A model generated the notes under the pieces. It did not search any database. It had not been told where the DNA came from and was given only the letters and a program-made list of their open reading frames with translations. The position numbers and the translations under genes are program-made. Of a DNA stretch of 64,000 nt, positions 1 to 8,356 are shown piece by piece (positions within the stretch are counted from its first letter, which is position 1; each line of letters begins with the position of its first letter). The stretch spans positions 1 to 64,000 of the forward strand of contig JAZKDE010000014.1 of the NCBI GenBank assembly GCA_040387735.1, read 5' to 3'. Source of the DNA: Arcicella sp040387735 (GTDB lineage Bacteria > Bacteroidota > Bacteroidia > Cytophagales > Spirosomataceae).

Positions 1-59
1 TCGAACCAGGGACCCCATGATTAACAGTCATGTGCTCTAACCAGCTGAGCTAAGAAGGA
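1..59 (-). tRNA. tRNA-Asn (GTT), 3' end cut by window edge
   Basis: Read on the minus strand, the sequence begins with a 7-base acceptor strand TCCTTCT (59 to 53), then TA, the D-stem GCTC...GAGC, and an anticodon arm with stem CATGA/TCATG and loop CTGTTAA. Positions 34-36 of that loop read GTT, so the tRNA decodes asparagine codons. The T-arm starts (CCTGG TTCGA) and is cut by the left edge, so the rest of the T-arm and the 3' acceptor strand are missing. Confidence 0.93.
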
Positions 60-178
60 TTGTTGTTAATCGTGATGCAAAATTACGACTTTATAATGTA
101 TCCTGCAAATGATTTTTTGAAAAAAAACAAAAGAATCTTCAAATCGTTTGATTATCAGTTTTTTAGGTTTCAAAAAAA

Positions 179-817
179 TTACTTCATTGGTACGTGAACT
201 ACCATTTTTGTCTCGAAAAACTCCTCTGTGAAGTAATCGGACAGCTCAAACACTCGTGTTTTTTTGCCAAATTCCTTTAATTCTTCTTTTAAATCTCCAC
301 CTTTTAAATACAAAATTCCATTTTGAAGCTTATTGTAATTATTAATGTTTATTTTTCCCTTTACCCAATCGTAAAAAGGTAATAACCGTGTGACCGCTCT
401 GCTGACAACGAAGTCGTATTCTCCCTCAATTTGTTCAGCTCTAATTTGTTCGGCTTTTACATTTTCTAATCCTAATGCTTGGGCTACTTCATTGACCACT
501 TTTATTTTCTTTCCGATGCTATCAACTAAATGAAATTGACAATTGGGGAATAAAATGGCTAATGGTATTCCAGGGAAACCTCCGCCTGTACCCACATCAA
601 GAATTTCAGTAAAGTCTTTAAAATCAACTATTTTAGCAATTGCTAAGGAATGTAGAATGTGTTTTTCGTACAAATTATCAATATCTGCTCTTGAAATGAC
701 ATTGATTTGAGCATTCCAGTGAGTATAAAGTTCACCTAACTGAGCAAATTGTTTCTTTTGTTTTTCAGAAAGCTGCGAAAAATATTTTTCTATAATTGTT
801 GAATCGTTCATGTGCAT
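179..817 (-). CDS. rsmG: 16S rRNA (guanine527-N7)-methyltransferase RsmG
   Basis: This is the SAM-dependent methyltransferase that makes m7G527 in 16S rRNA. The 212 residues match the usual family length. The SAM-binding motif DVGTGGGFPG is at residues 74-83, followed by the acidic strand-2 end (HLVDS) and the conserved VSRAV segment near residue 137, all typical of GidB/RsmG. Translation could begin at Met1 or at Met3 (MNDSTI); both are ATG. The gene lies between the tRNA and a glycosyltransferase, with 104 bases separating it from the latter, and appears to be a single unit. The identification is firm; only the exact start is uncertain. Confidence 0.95.
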   Translation of the reverse strand: MHMNDSTIIEKYFSQLSEKQKKQFAQLGELYTHWNAQINVISRADIDNLYEKHILHSLAIAKIVDFKDFTEILDVGTGGGFPGIPLAILFPNCQFHLVDSIGKKIKVVNEVAQALGLENVKAEQIRAEQIEGEYDFVVSRAVTRLLPFYDWVKGKININNYNKLQNGILYLKGGDLKEELKEFGKKTRVFELSDYFTEEFFETKMVVHVPMK

Positions 818-921
818 ATAATGAGTGAATGATGGAATGAGGATATGATAGAATAAATAGAAAATGGCATTTATTTTAATAGAAGTAAGTATTCTCTAAA
901 TCACTCATTCTATCGTTAAAA

Positions 922-2058
922 CTACCGCCATCTCATTTTTCTTCTTCTCGGAATAAAGTTATTGACTCCCATTATCAGGAAATAAAGCGTAAAGATACCG
1001 TCCCAAAAGGGGAATGTTATGATTTCAAGTATATTATCTAATCTTTTATTTGCATTTGCAAACACGACCCATTGGCTTATTAATCTCAACAAAAAAACAC
1101 CTAACAGCCAGAATAACAAAAACTTATGAGTATACAATGGCACTAAGATGAAGAAAGAAAGCCAAGTGAAAATTTGAGTCGAACCTAAACCTCCTAAAAG
1201 TATCTTATTCCTTAATTGATAATGTTTACTCACAGACAAATGTCTTCTTTTTTGTCGGTACCAAGCTTCCCATGTAGTTTTAGGAAAAGAATACATGAAG
1301 GTTTCGGGGTTTAAACATACGACTGTATTTTTCTCGTTGGCAACATCATTCATAAATAGGTCATCATCGCCACCCAAAATATTGGTATGCTTGGCAAAAC
1401 CTTTATTTTGAAGGAATAAATCCTTTTTATACATTAAATTTCTCCCAACACCCATGTAAGGAATGCCCGTTACGGCGAAAGATAAATATTGAATTGCGGT
1501 AATAAAAGTCTCGTATCGAATCAGGTTATTCAAAAATCCTTTCTCTTTAAAATAAGGTGAAAAACCCAAAACAACTTCTTTATCTGGTGTTAAACATTCT
1601 GCCATTCCCGCTATCCAGTTGGTACTTTGTGGGCGACAATCCGCATCGGTTAATAGGAGTGTTTCGTACTTGGCTGACTTTATCCCCAATGTTAATGCGT
1701 ATTTTTTAGACGATAAATGCTCGGGCGTTTCCTGAATTCTAATAAATCTAACTTTTTGATATTCATCACATTCCGTCAACAAATAATCAAACGTCCCATC
1801 CCATGAGCGGTCATCTACAATAATAATTTCAAAGGTTGGATATACCTGATTGTTGAGCAATGGAAGTAATTCCTTGAGATTAGATAATTCATTCCATGCA
1901 CACACAACAACAGAAACTCCCTGGGTCTTACCAATAGAAGTTGTTGGTGAGTTATGCTGAATAATTTTAGCAAAAACAAAAAGAATGAAATACAGTTGAA
2001 ATGCAACAGATACAAGAAATATGCTGAATAGAAGTGGTATCAAAGCCGTCAATATCAA
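922..2058 (-). CDS. family 2 glycosyltransferase, membrane-anchored
   Basis: This is a GT-A fold glycosyltransferase, probably acting on a lipid-linked or surface glycan at the cytoplasmic face of the inner membrane. An N-terminal hydrophobic helix precedes the catalytic domain. The nucleotide-binding start (VVVCAWNE), the DDRSWDG motif, the TDADCRP metal-binding motif and a QKRRH motif like the QxxRW of processive enzymes are all present. Two or three hydrophobic helices close the C-terminus. The open frame extends to a TTG at 2082, but that codon lies inside a consensus -7 box (TATCTTTG, minus strand, 2080-2087). I therefore prefer the TTG at 2058 (or 2052/2043). The acceptor and sugar cannot be named. 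It is not part of the large polysaccharide locus, from which tgt separates it. Confidence 0.82.
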   Translation of the reverse strand: MILTALIPLLFSIFLVSVAFQLYFILFVFAKIIQHNSPTTSIGKTQGVSVVVCAWNELSNLKELLPLLNNQVYPTFEIIIVDDRSWDGTFDYLLTECDEYQKVRFIRIQETPEHLSSKKYALTLGIKSAKYETLLLTDADCRPQSTNWIAGMAECLTPDKEVVLGFSPYFKEKGFLNNLIRYETFITAIQYLSFAVTGIPYMGVGRNLMYKKDLFLQNKGFAKHTNILGGDDDLFMNDVANEKNTVVCLNPETFMYSFPKTTWEAWYRQKRRHLSVSKHYQLRNKILLGGLGSTQIFTWLSFFILVPLYTHKFLLFWLLGVFLLRLISQWVVFANANKRLDNILEIITFPFWDGIFTLYFLIMGVNNFIPRRRKMRWR

Positions 2059-2079
2059 TGAGTTAGTAAAATCGGAGTG

Positions 2080-2087
2080 CAAAGATA
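2080..2087 (-). promoter_or_regulatory. -7 promoter box TATCTTTG for the GT2 gene
   Basis: On the minus strand the bases read TATCTTTG, a perfect match to the Bacteroidota -7 consensus TAnnTTTG. The transcript would start about 6-8 bases further on, near 2073, so the most upstream TTG of the reading frame (2082) would not be transcribed. The downstream TTG at 2058 or 2052 then becomes the likely start. Confidence 0.55.
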
Positions 2088-2091
2088 GCTT

Positions 2092-2119
2092 ATTAGGGAT
2101 TAGAGATTAGAGATTAGAG
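2092..2119. repeat. heptamer tandem repeat (ATTAGAG)4
   Basis: Four back-to-back 7-base units: ATTAGGG followed by three copies of ATTAGAG. They lie in the spacer between the divergent GT2 and tgt genes. A low-complexity repeat of this kind can arise by slippage. No function is evident. Confidence 0.8.
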
Positions 2120-2253
2120 GGTAGTTTTTATGAATATGTTGTAATTTTGTTGACATTAAGCAACGAATTATCAACCATTTGCCATAAAATATTAGAAAAT
2201 AGAAATAATCATCAACTGCCTATTTACTATTCTCTGTTAATTGTTAACTGAAA

Positions 2254-3387
2254 ATGACCTTCGATATACAAACCACCGACCCTAATTCAAAAGCACGTGC
2301 TGGGGTAATCACCACTGACCATGGACAAATTCAGACACCTATTTTTATGCCTGTTGGTACAGCGGGTTCGGTCAAAGCTGTTCATCAACGAGAACTCAAA
2401 GAAGACATCAACGCCCAAATAATCTTGGGAAATACTTACCACTTGTACTTGCGTCCAGGTTTAGATATTATTGAAAAAGCGGGAGGGCTACATAAATTCA
2501 ACGGTTGGAATAGACCAATTCTAACCGATTCGGGTGGTTACCAAGTTTATTCTTTGGCGGGAACGGGACGAAAAATAAAAGAAGAAGGTGTTACTTTCAA
2601 ATCTCACATTGACGGTTCAACGCATTTTTTCACGCCTGAAGGTGTCATGGATATTCAGCGAACTATCGGAGCGGACATCATCATGGCTTTTGATGAATGC
2701 ACCCCTTATCCTTGTGATTATGGCTACGCCCGAGAATCAATGGATATGACTCACCGTTGGCTTAAACGTTGTTGCGACCATTTTGACCGTACTGAACCAA
2801 AGTACGGATATAGCCAAACGCTTTTTCCAATTGTACAAGGCAGTGTTTATAAAGACTTACGGGTAAAATCTGCCGAGGTTATTGCCAGTTTTGAACGAGA
2901 AGGTAATGCCATTGGTGGATTATCAGTTGGAGAACCCGCCGAAATGATGTACGAAATGACGGATATGGTAACTGATATTTTACCGAAAGATAAACCACGC
3001 TATTTGATGGGTGTTGGTACGCCAGCTAATATTCTTGAAGGTATTGCTTTAGGAATTGATATGTTTGACTGCGTAATGCCCACCCGTAATGCTCGTAATG
3101 GAATGTTATTCACGACGGAAGGAACAATTAATATGAAAAATGAGAAATGGAAAGACGATTTTTCAGCAATTGACTCAGGATTAAATAGTTACGTAAGCAA
3201 TTTTTACACAAAAGGTTACGTCAGACACCTTTTAAAAGCCGATGAAATGCTCGGAGCAATGATTTGTAGTGTGCACAATTTAACCTTTTATTTATGGTTA
3301 GTTGGGCAAGCCAGAGAGCAAATACAGGCAGGAACTTTCAGAGCTTGGAAAGACAAAATGGTGGTAAAACTGATGCAACGCCTATAA
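2254..3387 (+). CDS. tgt: queuine tRNA-ribosyltransferase (tRNA-guanine transglycosylase)
   Basis: Tgt exchanges guanine-34 of Asn, Asp, His and Tyr tRNAs for preQ1, the first tRNA-bound step to queuosine. The 377-residue protein has the catalytic TDSGG motif (Asp92), the QGS and GGLSVGE substrate-pocket motifs, and the nucleophile Asp272 in FDCVMPTRNARNG. The family's usual zinc-binding CxCxxC is absent: the corresponding stretch (residues 307-316) has no cysteines, although the later zinc-ligand histidine position (His341 in SVHNL) is kept. A variant of this kind may be normal for this phylum. The gene stands alone, upstream of the polysaccharide locus and transcribed in the same direction. 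A tRNA-Asn gene, encoding one of its substrates, happens to sit 2.2 kb away. Confidence 0.95.
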   Translation: MTFDIQTTDPNSKARAGVITTDHGQIQTPIFMPVGTAGSVKAVHQRELKEDINAQIILGNTYHLYLRPGLDIIEKAGGLHKFNGWNRPILTDSGGYQVYSLAGTGRKIKEEGVTFKSHIDGSTHFFTPEGVMDIQRTIGADIIMAFDECTPYPCDYGYARESMDMTHRWLKRCCDHFDRTEPKYGYSQTLFPIVQGSVYKDLRVKSAEVIASFEREGNAIGGLSVGEPAEMMYEMTDMVTDILPKDKPRYLMGVGTPANILEGIALGIDMFDCVMPTRNARNGMLFTTEGTINMKNEKWKDDFSAIDSGLNSYVSNFYTKGYVRHLLKADEMLGAMICSVHNLTFYLWLVGQAREQIQAGTFRAWKDKMVVKLMQRL

Positions 3388-3405
3388 CCGTTTGATAGCT
3401 TAACG

Positions 3406-3437
3406 TTGTATAAAACAAAGATTTATAGCTACTTTTG
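3406..3437 (+). promoter_or_regulatory. promoter of the polysaccharide export operon
   Basis: A TACTTTTG box (3430-3437) matches TAnnTTTG, and a TTG lies at 3406-3408, 21 bases upstream, close to the spacing of the Bacteroidota -33/-7 promoter. Transcription would begin near 3445, about 40 bases before the export gene start. No comparably good box was noticed inside the locus downstream, so this may drive the whole run of genes to 17087. Confidence 0.55.
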
Positions 3438-3484
3438 CATATAATTTTTCTCAAACTCAATCATTCAGAAAATTAACACTGGTA

Positions 3485-5914
3485 ATGACCCGTTTTCAAA
3501 AAAATATTCCTACAAAAAACTTCCTATCCATATCACGACTAATTACAATATTATTTTTGTCGTTGATTTCACTAAGCACCTTAGCTCAAAAGCCTAAAGT
3601 TGATGATTTGAGTGATGACCAAATTAAGGAATTCTTGCAAAAAGCTCAGGCAAGTGGCATGAATGAATCTCAAATTGAAAAAGCCGCTTTATTGCAAGGA
3701 TACTCTCCCGCTGATGTAGCAAAAATGCGAGATAGGCTTTCAAAAATTGCCACTGAAAATAGTAAGAAATCCATTAACGATGTTGATAATGGAACCCGAA
3801 AAAGTCTCAATACTAAGACTGATAAAATCACCGATAATAAAGAGAAAGGGGCAACCATTAAAGACAAAAAAGAAGATTCTGAAGACGATGAATTCACTAA
3901 AGATTCTTTAGTGACCAACATCAAAAAGCCTAAAGTTTTCGGAATGTCAATGTTTGCATCGGGCGGATTATCTTTTGAACCAGATTTGAGAATTGCCACA
4001 CCTAAAAACTACCAGTTAGGCCCCGATGATGAATTAAATATTGATATTTTTGGTAATGCCTTAGACAATTATAAAGTCAAAGTAAGCACAGAAGGAACCA
4101 TCAGAATTTTGAATTTAAGTCCAATTTACGTGAATGGACTCACCATTGAATCGGCATCAGAAAGAATAGTTGGGCGACTTCGTCAATTATATCAAGGCAT
4201 TAATATGCCAGGAAGTGGTATTTCAGCTCAAATCACACTGGGTAACGTAAGAAGTATTAAAGTTACAATCACTGGGGAAGTTACTAAACCGGGAAGCTAC
4301 ACCATTTCTTCCTTAGCAACCGTTTTCAATGCTCTTTATTCGGCGGGAGGACCTTCTGAAAATGGTTCTTTTCGTAACATTAGAGTTATTCGAGACAATA
4401 AAGTAGTAAGAATTCTGGATTTATACGATTTTCTTCTTCGTGCTGATCAAAAAGACAATATCCGTCTCCAAGACCAAGATGTTATTCGTATTGCCGATTA
4501 CGAAACTCGTGTAGAAGTAGCAGGAGAAGTAAAACGACCTATGATTTTTGAAGTTGAAAAAACGGAAACCTTAAAAGATGTTTTACGTTTTGCGGGAGGT
4601 TTCACTGACCGTGCTTACACTTACACGATTGGGCTAAAGCGAAATACAGCGAAAGAATTAAAATTACTCAACATATCGCAGGATGAAGTAGCAACTTTTA
4701 CTCCACAAAGAGGTGATAAATATACAGTCGGTAAAATTTTAGAACGATTTGAAAATAGAGTTATCATCAAAGGTTCTGTTTTCAGAGAAGGAGAATTTGC
4801 GATTGAATCTGGGGTTAGCACCGTAAAAGAATTAATCAAAAAAGCTGAAGGTCTCAAGGAAGATGCTTTTATGAATCGTGCAACCATTAGTCGCCAAAAA
4901 GAAGATAATGACCCCATAATTATTGCGTTTGATTTAGGCAAACTCATGAAAGGAGAAATTGACGACATTCCTTTGAAAAGAGAAGATGTAATTATTGTTA
5001 GAAATATTAAGTCATTGAGAGAAAAGCGAATTATTACTATTGAAGGCGAAGTTAACAAAGGTGGGAAATTTGAATACGTAGATGGCCTTACTATTGCAGA
5101 CTTAATTGTTTTAGCAAATGGTTTTACAGACGGTGCAAGTAATTCTAAAATCGAGTTATCAAGAAGAGTTAAATATGATACAACTGGTTTAGAACCACTT
5201 CAAAACGTTAGAATTGACACGTATGAAATTGATAAGGATTTAAAAATTAAAACCGAAGATGCGAAAGTTGTTTTACAACCTTTCGATAACATTTACGTAC
5301 GAAAATCACCTCGCTATGAAGCTCAAAAAACAGTTCTTATTGATGGAGAAGTGAGATATCCAGGTTCATATACTATTAAAGATAAATCACAACGAATTTC
5401 TGATTTGATAAAATTAGCGGGGGGATTGAAAGAAGGAGCATTTCCGAAAGGAGCAAGTTTCAAAAGAGATTCTTCTGAAATTGCCATCAATTTATCTACT
5501 GTTTTAGAAAAACCCGACGTAAGAGATAATTTACTCTTACTTAGTGGCGACCGTATAACGATTCCACGTGAATTACAGACAGTAAAATTATCAGGAGAAT
5601 TACTAAATCCTGTTTCGGTTCCTTATCATGCAGGTTTAGGCGTTAGAGATTATATTTCTCAAGCGGGAGGACTTACTGAAAGAGCCTCAAAACGTAAAGT
5701 TTTTGTAAAATACGCTAACGGATTTTCGGATAAAACGAAGACATTCTTGTTCATAACTACTTATCCCAAAGTAACACAGGGTGCTGAAATTATTGTTCCC
5801 AAAATACTTGAAGATAACTCAGGAAAACTATCTACTCCTGAAAAAGTAGCTCTTCTCGGAGCGGTATCTTCTATTTCGTTAATCGTTATTAATATTCTCA
5901 ATGCCATAAAATAA
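3485..5914 (+). CDS. Wza-like polysaccharide export protein with multiple SLBB domains
   Basis: This is the outer-membrane export component of a Wzx/Wzy-type exopolysaccharide or capsule system. An N-terminal signal sequence (hydrophobic core about residues 20-35, ending STLAQ) precedes a charged, Lys/Asp-rich linker. A polysaccharide export domain then begins near residue 175 (YQLGPDDELNIDIFG), followed by several SLBB repeats that can be recognised by recurring G-E-V-x-x-P-G-x-Y/F motifs. A hydrophobic helix lies at the very C-terminus (about residues 785-805), as in Wza proteins that anchor in the outer membrane through a terminal helix. At 809 residues it is about twice the size of enterobacterial Wza, which is common for the SLBB-rich proteins of this phylum. 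No lipobox cysteine is seen. The wzz-like gene follows 10 bases after the stop. Confidence 0.9.
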   Translation: MTRFQKNIPTKNFLSISRLITILFLSLISLSTLAQKPKVDDLSDDQIKEFLQKAQASGMNESQIEKAALLQGYSPADVAKMRDRLSKIATENSKKSINDVDNGTRKSLNTKTDKITDNKEKGATIKDKKEDSEDDEFTKDSLVTNIKKPKVFGMSMFASGGLSFEPDLRIATPKNYQLGPDDELNIDIFGNALDNYKVKVSTEGTIRILNLSPIYVNGLTIESASERIVGRLRQLYQGINMPGSGISAQITLGNVRSIKVTITGEVTKPGSYTISSLATVFNALYSAGGPSENGSFRNIRVIRDNKVVRILDLYDFLLRADQKDNIRLQDQDVIRIADYETRVEVAGEVKRPMIFEVEKTETLKDVLRFAGGFTDRAYTYTIGLKRNTAKELKLLNISQDEVATFTPQRGDKYTVGKILERFENRVIIKGSVFREGEFAIESGVSTVKELIKKAEGLKEDAFMNRATISRQKEDNDPIIIAFDLGKLMKGEIDDIPLKREDVIIVRNIKSLREKRIITIEGEVNKGGKFEYVDGLTIADLIVLANGFTDGASNSKIELSRRVKYDTTGLEPLQNVRIDTYEIDKDLKIKTEDAKVVLQPFDNIYVRKSPRYEAQKTVLIDGEVRYPGSYTIKDKSQRISDLIKLAGGLKEGAFPKGASFKRDSSEIAINLSTVLEKPDVRDNLLLLSGDRITIPRELQTVKLSGELLNPVSVPYHAGLGVRDYISQAGGLTERASKRKVFVKYANGFSDKTKTFLFITTYPKVTQGAEIIVPKILEDNSGKLSTPEKVALLGAVSSISLIVINILNAIK

Positions 5915-5924
5915 TTGAAACCCA

Positions 5925-7004
5925 TTGGAAACGAATCAAATATCAAATAATAATACAGCCACAGAAATGACCATTGATATTGGAAAAATTATCACGGTTA
6001 TCTCAAAAAAGAAATGGACAATTCTGATTGTTACTATTGTTTCAGCTTTGTTAGGAGCTTTTATTGCCATCAATATTCCTAACGAATACGCTTCACAAGT
6101 ACAAATACTCCCCGAATTGGAATCAAAAGATGCAGCGGGTGGACTTAGTAAATTTAAGTCATTAGCTGGTTTAGCTGGGGTTGACTTAAGTAGCCTTAGT
6201 TCTACGGAAGCCGTTCGCCCAGACCTTTACCCTAATATTCTTCAAAGCACTCCATTTTTGATGGATGTGATGAATATGAAAGTGTTTGCTTCTAAGTATA
6301 AAAAAACGATGAGTATGTCCGCTTTTTTAGAAGCTAATAATAAAAAGGAATTAATGGCAAAAATTTTAGGTGAATCTGATGAAAAAGAGAGCGATATGCC
6401 AATCATTAATCCCAAAAATATTCCTTTGGAAACCATCAATCTTGATAAAAAACAAGATCAACTTATTAAAGATTTACAAAAAAGAATTGGAGCTACTTTA
6501 GACAAAAAAACTGGCGTTATTAGTATTTCAGTAAAAATGCAAGATCCTGTAATTGCCGCTACCATTGTGCGATATTCCCAAGATTATTTGACACAATACG
6601 TGGTAAATTATAGAACAGAAAAAACAATCAAGGATATTACTTTTTTGACCGACCGACTGAACGAAGCTAAAAGACGTTACGACAATGCTCTTTACGCTTA
6701 TTCGAGTTATCAAGACCGTAATAAAAGTTTGTTCTTGAACATTGCTAAGGATGAAGGTAAAAAAATGCAATACGAGGTAGATTTATCGTACAATCTCTAC
6801 TCCGAGCTGTCAAAACAATTAGAAGAAGCCAAAATTAAAGTTCACCGTGAAACACCAATTTTCAAAGTTCTCGAACCTGCTCAAATTCCCGTTAAGAAAA
6901 GTGAACCCAAACGCTCTGTAATGGTTTTAGGATTCGCATTTCTGGGATTAATATTAAGCATTTTTGCTGTTTTGGTACTCAATTACAAAGAATTAGGATT
7001 TTAG
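5925..7004 (+). CDS. Wzz-type chain length determinant protein
   Basis: This is a polysaccharide co-polymerase of the inner membrane that sets chain length together with Wzy. Two transmembrane helices flank a periplasmic coiled-coil-rich region: the first at about residues 30-50 (WTILIVTIVSALLGAF) and the second at about 332-352. The proline-rich motif just before the second helix (PAQIPVKKSEPKR) is the family hallmark. No Walker motifs follow, so this is the version without a fused tyrosine kinase. The open frame starts at a TTG (5925); an ATG at 5967 (MTIDIGK) is an alternative start that keeps every domain. It lies between the export and flippase genes, with short spacers on both sides. 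Confidence 0.9.
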   Translation: METNQISNNNTATEMTIDIGKIITVISKKKWTILIVTIVSALLGAFIAINIPNEYASQVQILPELESKDAAGGLSKFKSLAGLAGVDLSSLSSTEAVRPDLYPNILQSTPFLMDVMNMKVFASKYKKTMSMSAFLEANNKKELMAKILGESDEKESDMPIINPKNIPLETINLDKKQDQLIKDLQKRIGATLDKKTGVISISVKMQDPVIAATIVRYSQDYLTQYVVNYRTEKTIKDITFLTDRLNEAKRRYDNALYAYSSYQDRNKSLFLNIAKDEGKKMQYEVDLSYNLYSELSKQLEEAKIKVHRETPIFKVLEPAQIPVKKSEPKRSVMVLGFAFLGLILSIFAVLVLNYKELGF

Positions 7005-7038
7005 TACAAGAAAAAATGAAAGACAATTAATTTCAAAT

Positions 7039-8352
7039 TTGGTTTCGTTCTACGTGAAATTTAAAACTATTATACAAAATATTGGAGCCAATCTTCTGAT
7101 TACTACACTCGGATTGATTGGCTCTATTATTTTAGCCCGATGGTTAGGACCAATTCAACGGGGCGTATTCGCTGCGGTCATTCTTATTCCTACTATTTTA
7201 CAATATTTTGTAAATTTTGGACTGTCTTCAACTACCATTTATTTTACTGCTCAACCTAATTCGGACAAAGTAAAAATTTGGTCTAATTTATTCATAATTG
7301 GTATTTTTCAGAGTATTACAGGAATTTGTTTCGGCTGGTATATCACAGATTTTTATTTACAAAAGTATCCTATTCATTCCATACAATTGGGGCATTTATA
7401 CCTTGTTACTATCCCGCTTGGCCTAATAGGAATGTACGCAACTTATATGCTACAAGGAGCTTCTTATTTTAGGATTATCAATTTTTTAAAGTGTATTGTT
7501 CCAATGGGGTACTGTATCGGTATTATTGGACTAAAAATTCAAGATATATTATCCATCCAAAACCTTATTTTTCTTCAATTATTCATTCAATCGTGTTATT
7601 TACTGACTGCCTTATTTCTACTCTACAAATATATCATTCCTCATTTTAGATTCACTTACGACTTTACTTTCATACGTCAAATGCTCACTTACAGCATTAA
7701 AGTATGGTTTGGAGATATTTCTCAATTAGCTAATTCTCGCATTGACCAATTTTTAATTGGAGCTTTTTTAAGTAGCCGAGATTTAGGAATTTACACCGTT
7801 GCAGTCAGTGTGGCTGGTTTTATGGGCGTTTTTGCCAATGCCGTTAGAACAGTAATTTTACCAATGGTAGCGAATAAAATAACCTTGAGCGAGAAAATAA
7901 ATGAAACTATTTTATTCTTCAATAGATACTGGCTTATCAGTATTTTATTACATATTTCTTTTGGTTGTAGTGTATTTTTATTAATTCCTATTATATTTGG
8001 CGAACAGTATGCCGATTCAGTCTTAGTATGTCAAATCTTAATCGTTGGTAGTTTATTTATTAATGCCAAAACGGTTTTGGGAGGAGGAATTCAAGGGATG
8101 GGCTTTCCTGAAATCATCAGTATTGTTGAAGCACTGGGAATGGTTATTTCATTAGTTTTCAGTATTTTATTATTAAAAACAAACGGATTAATTGGCGTAT
8201 CAATAGCCATTTCATTGGCCTATTTGGGACAATTCTTAGGGCTAATAGTTTTTACACACAAGAAAGGAATTACCTATAAATCATTACTTTTTACATCTCA
8301 AAGCGAATTAATTAACTACTACAAATGGTTAAGAAAAGCTACCCTAAAATAA
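7039..8352 (+). CDS. oligosaccharide flippase (Wzx/polysaccharide transporter family)
   Basis: A 437-residue polytopic inner-membrane protein with about 12-14 hydrophobic helices, the size and layout of MATE-like Wzx flippases that move undecaprenyl-linked repeat units to the periplasm. The early LARWLGPIQRG motif after the first helix is typical of this superfamily. No ATG opens the frame. The candidate starts are TTG at 7039 and GTG at 7054; the latter gives the more usual beginning MKFKTIIQN. The position between wzz and a glycosyltransferase supports the call. The substrate cannot be deduced. Confidence 0.88.
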   Translation: MVSFYVKFKTIIQNIGANLLITTLGLIGSIILARWLGPIQRGVFAAVILIPTILQYFVNFGLSSTTIYFTAQPNSDKVKIWSNLFIIGIFQSITGICFGWYITDFYLQKYPIHSIQLGHLYLVTIPLGLIGMYATYMLQGASYFRIINFLKCIVPMGYCIGIIGLKIQDILSIQNLIFLQLFIQSCYLLTALFLLYKYIIPHFRFTYDFTFIRQMLTYSIKVWFGDISQLANSRIDQFLIGAFLSSRDLGIYTVAVSVAGFMGVFANAVRTVILPMVANKITLSEKINETILFFNRYWLISILLHISFGCSVFLLIPIIFGEQYADSVLVCQILIVGSLFINAKTVLGGGIQGMGFPEIISIVEALGMVISLVFSILLLKTNGLIGVSIAISLAYLGQFLGLIVFTHKKGITYKSLLFTSQSELINYYKWLRKATLK

Positions 8353-8356
8353 TATA

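Noticed and set aside
2092..2119. Telomere-like heptamer repeat
   Set aside because: Only four units are present; it is most simply a slippage product and there is no sign of a replicon end.
3670..3999. Antisense open frame inside the polysaccharide export gene
   Set aside because: It has no conserved motif and is explained as the opposite strand of a long coding region with strong codon bias.
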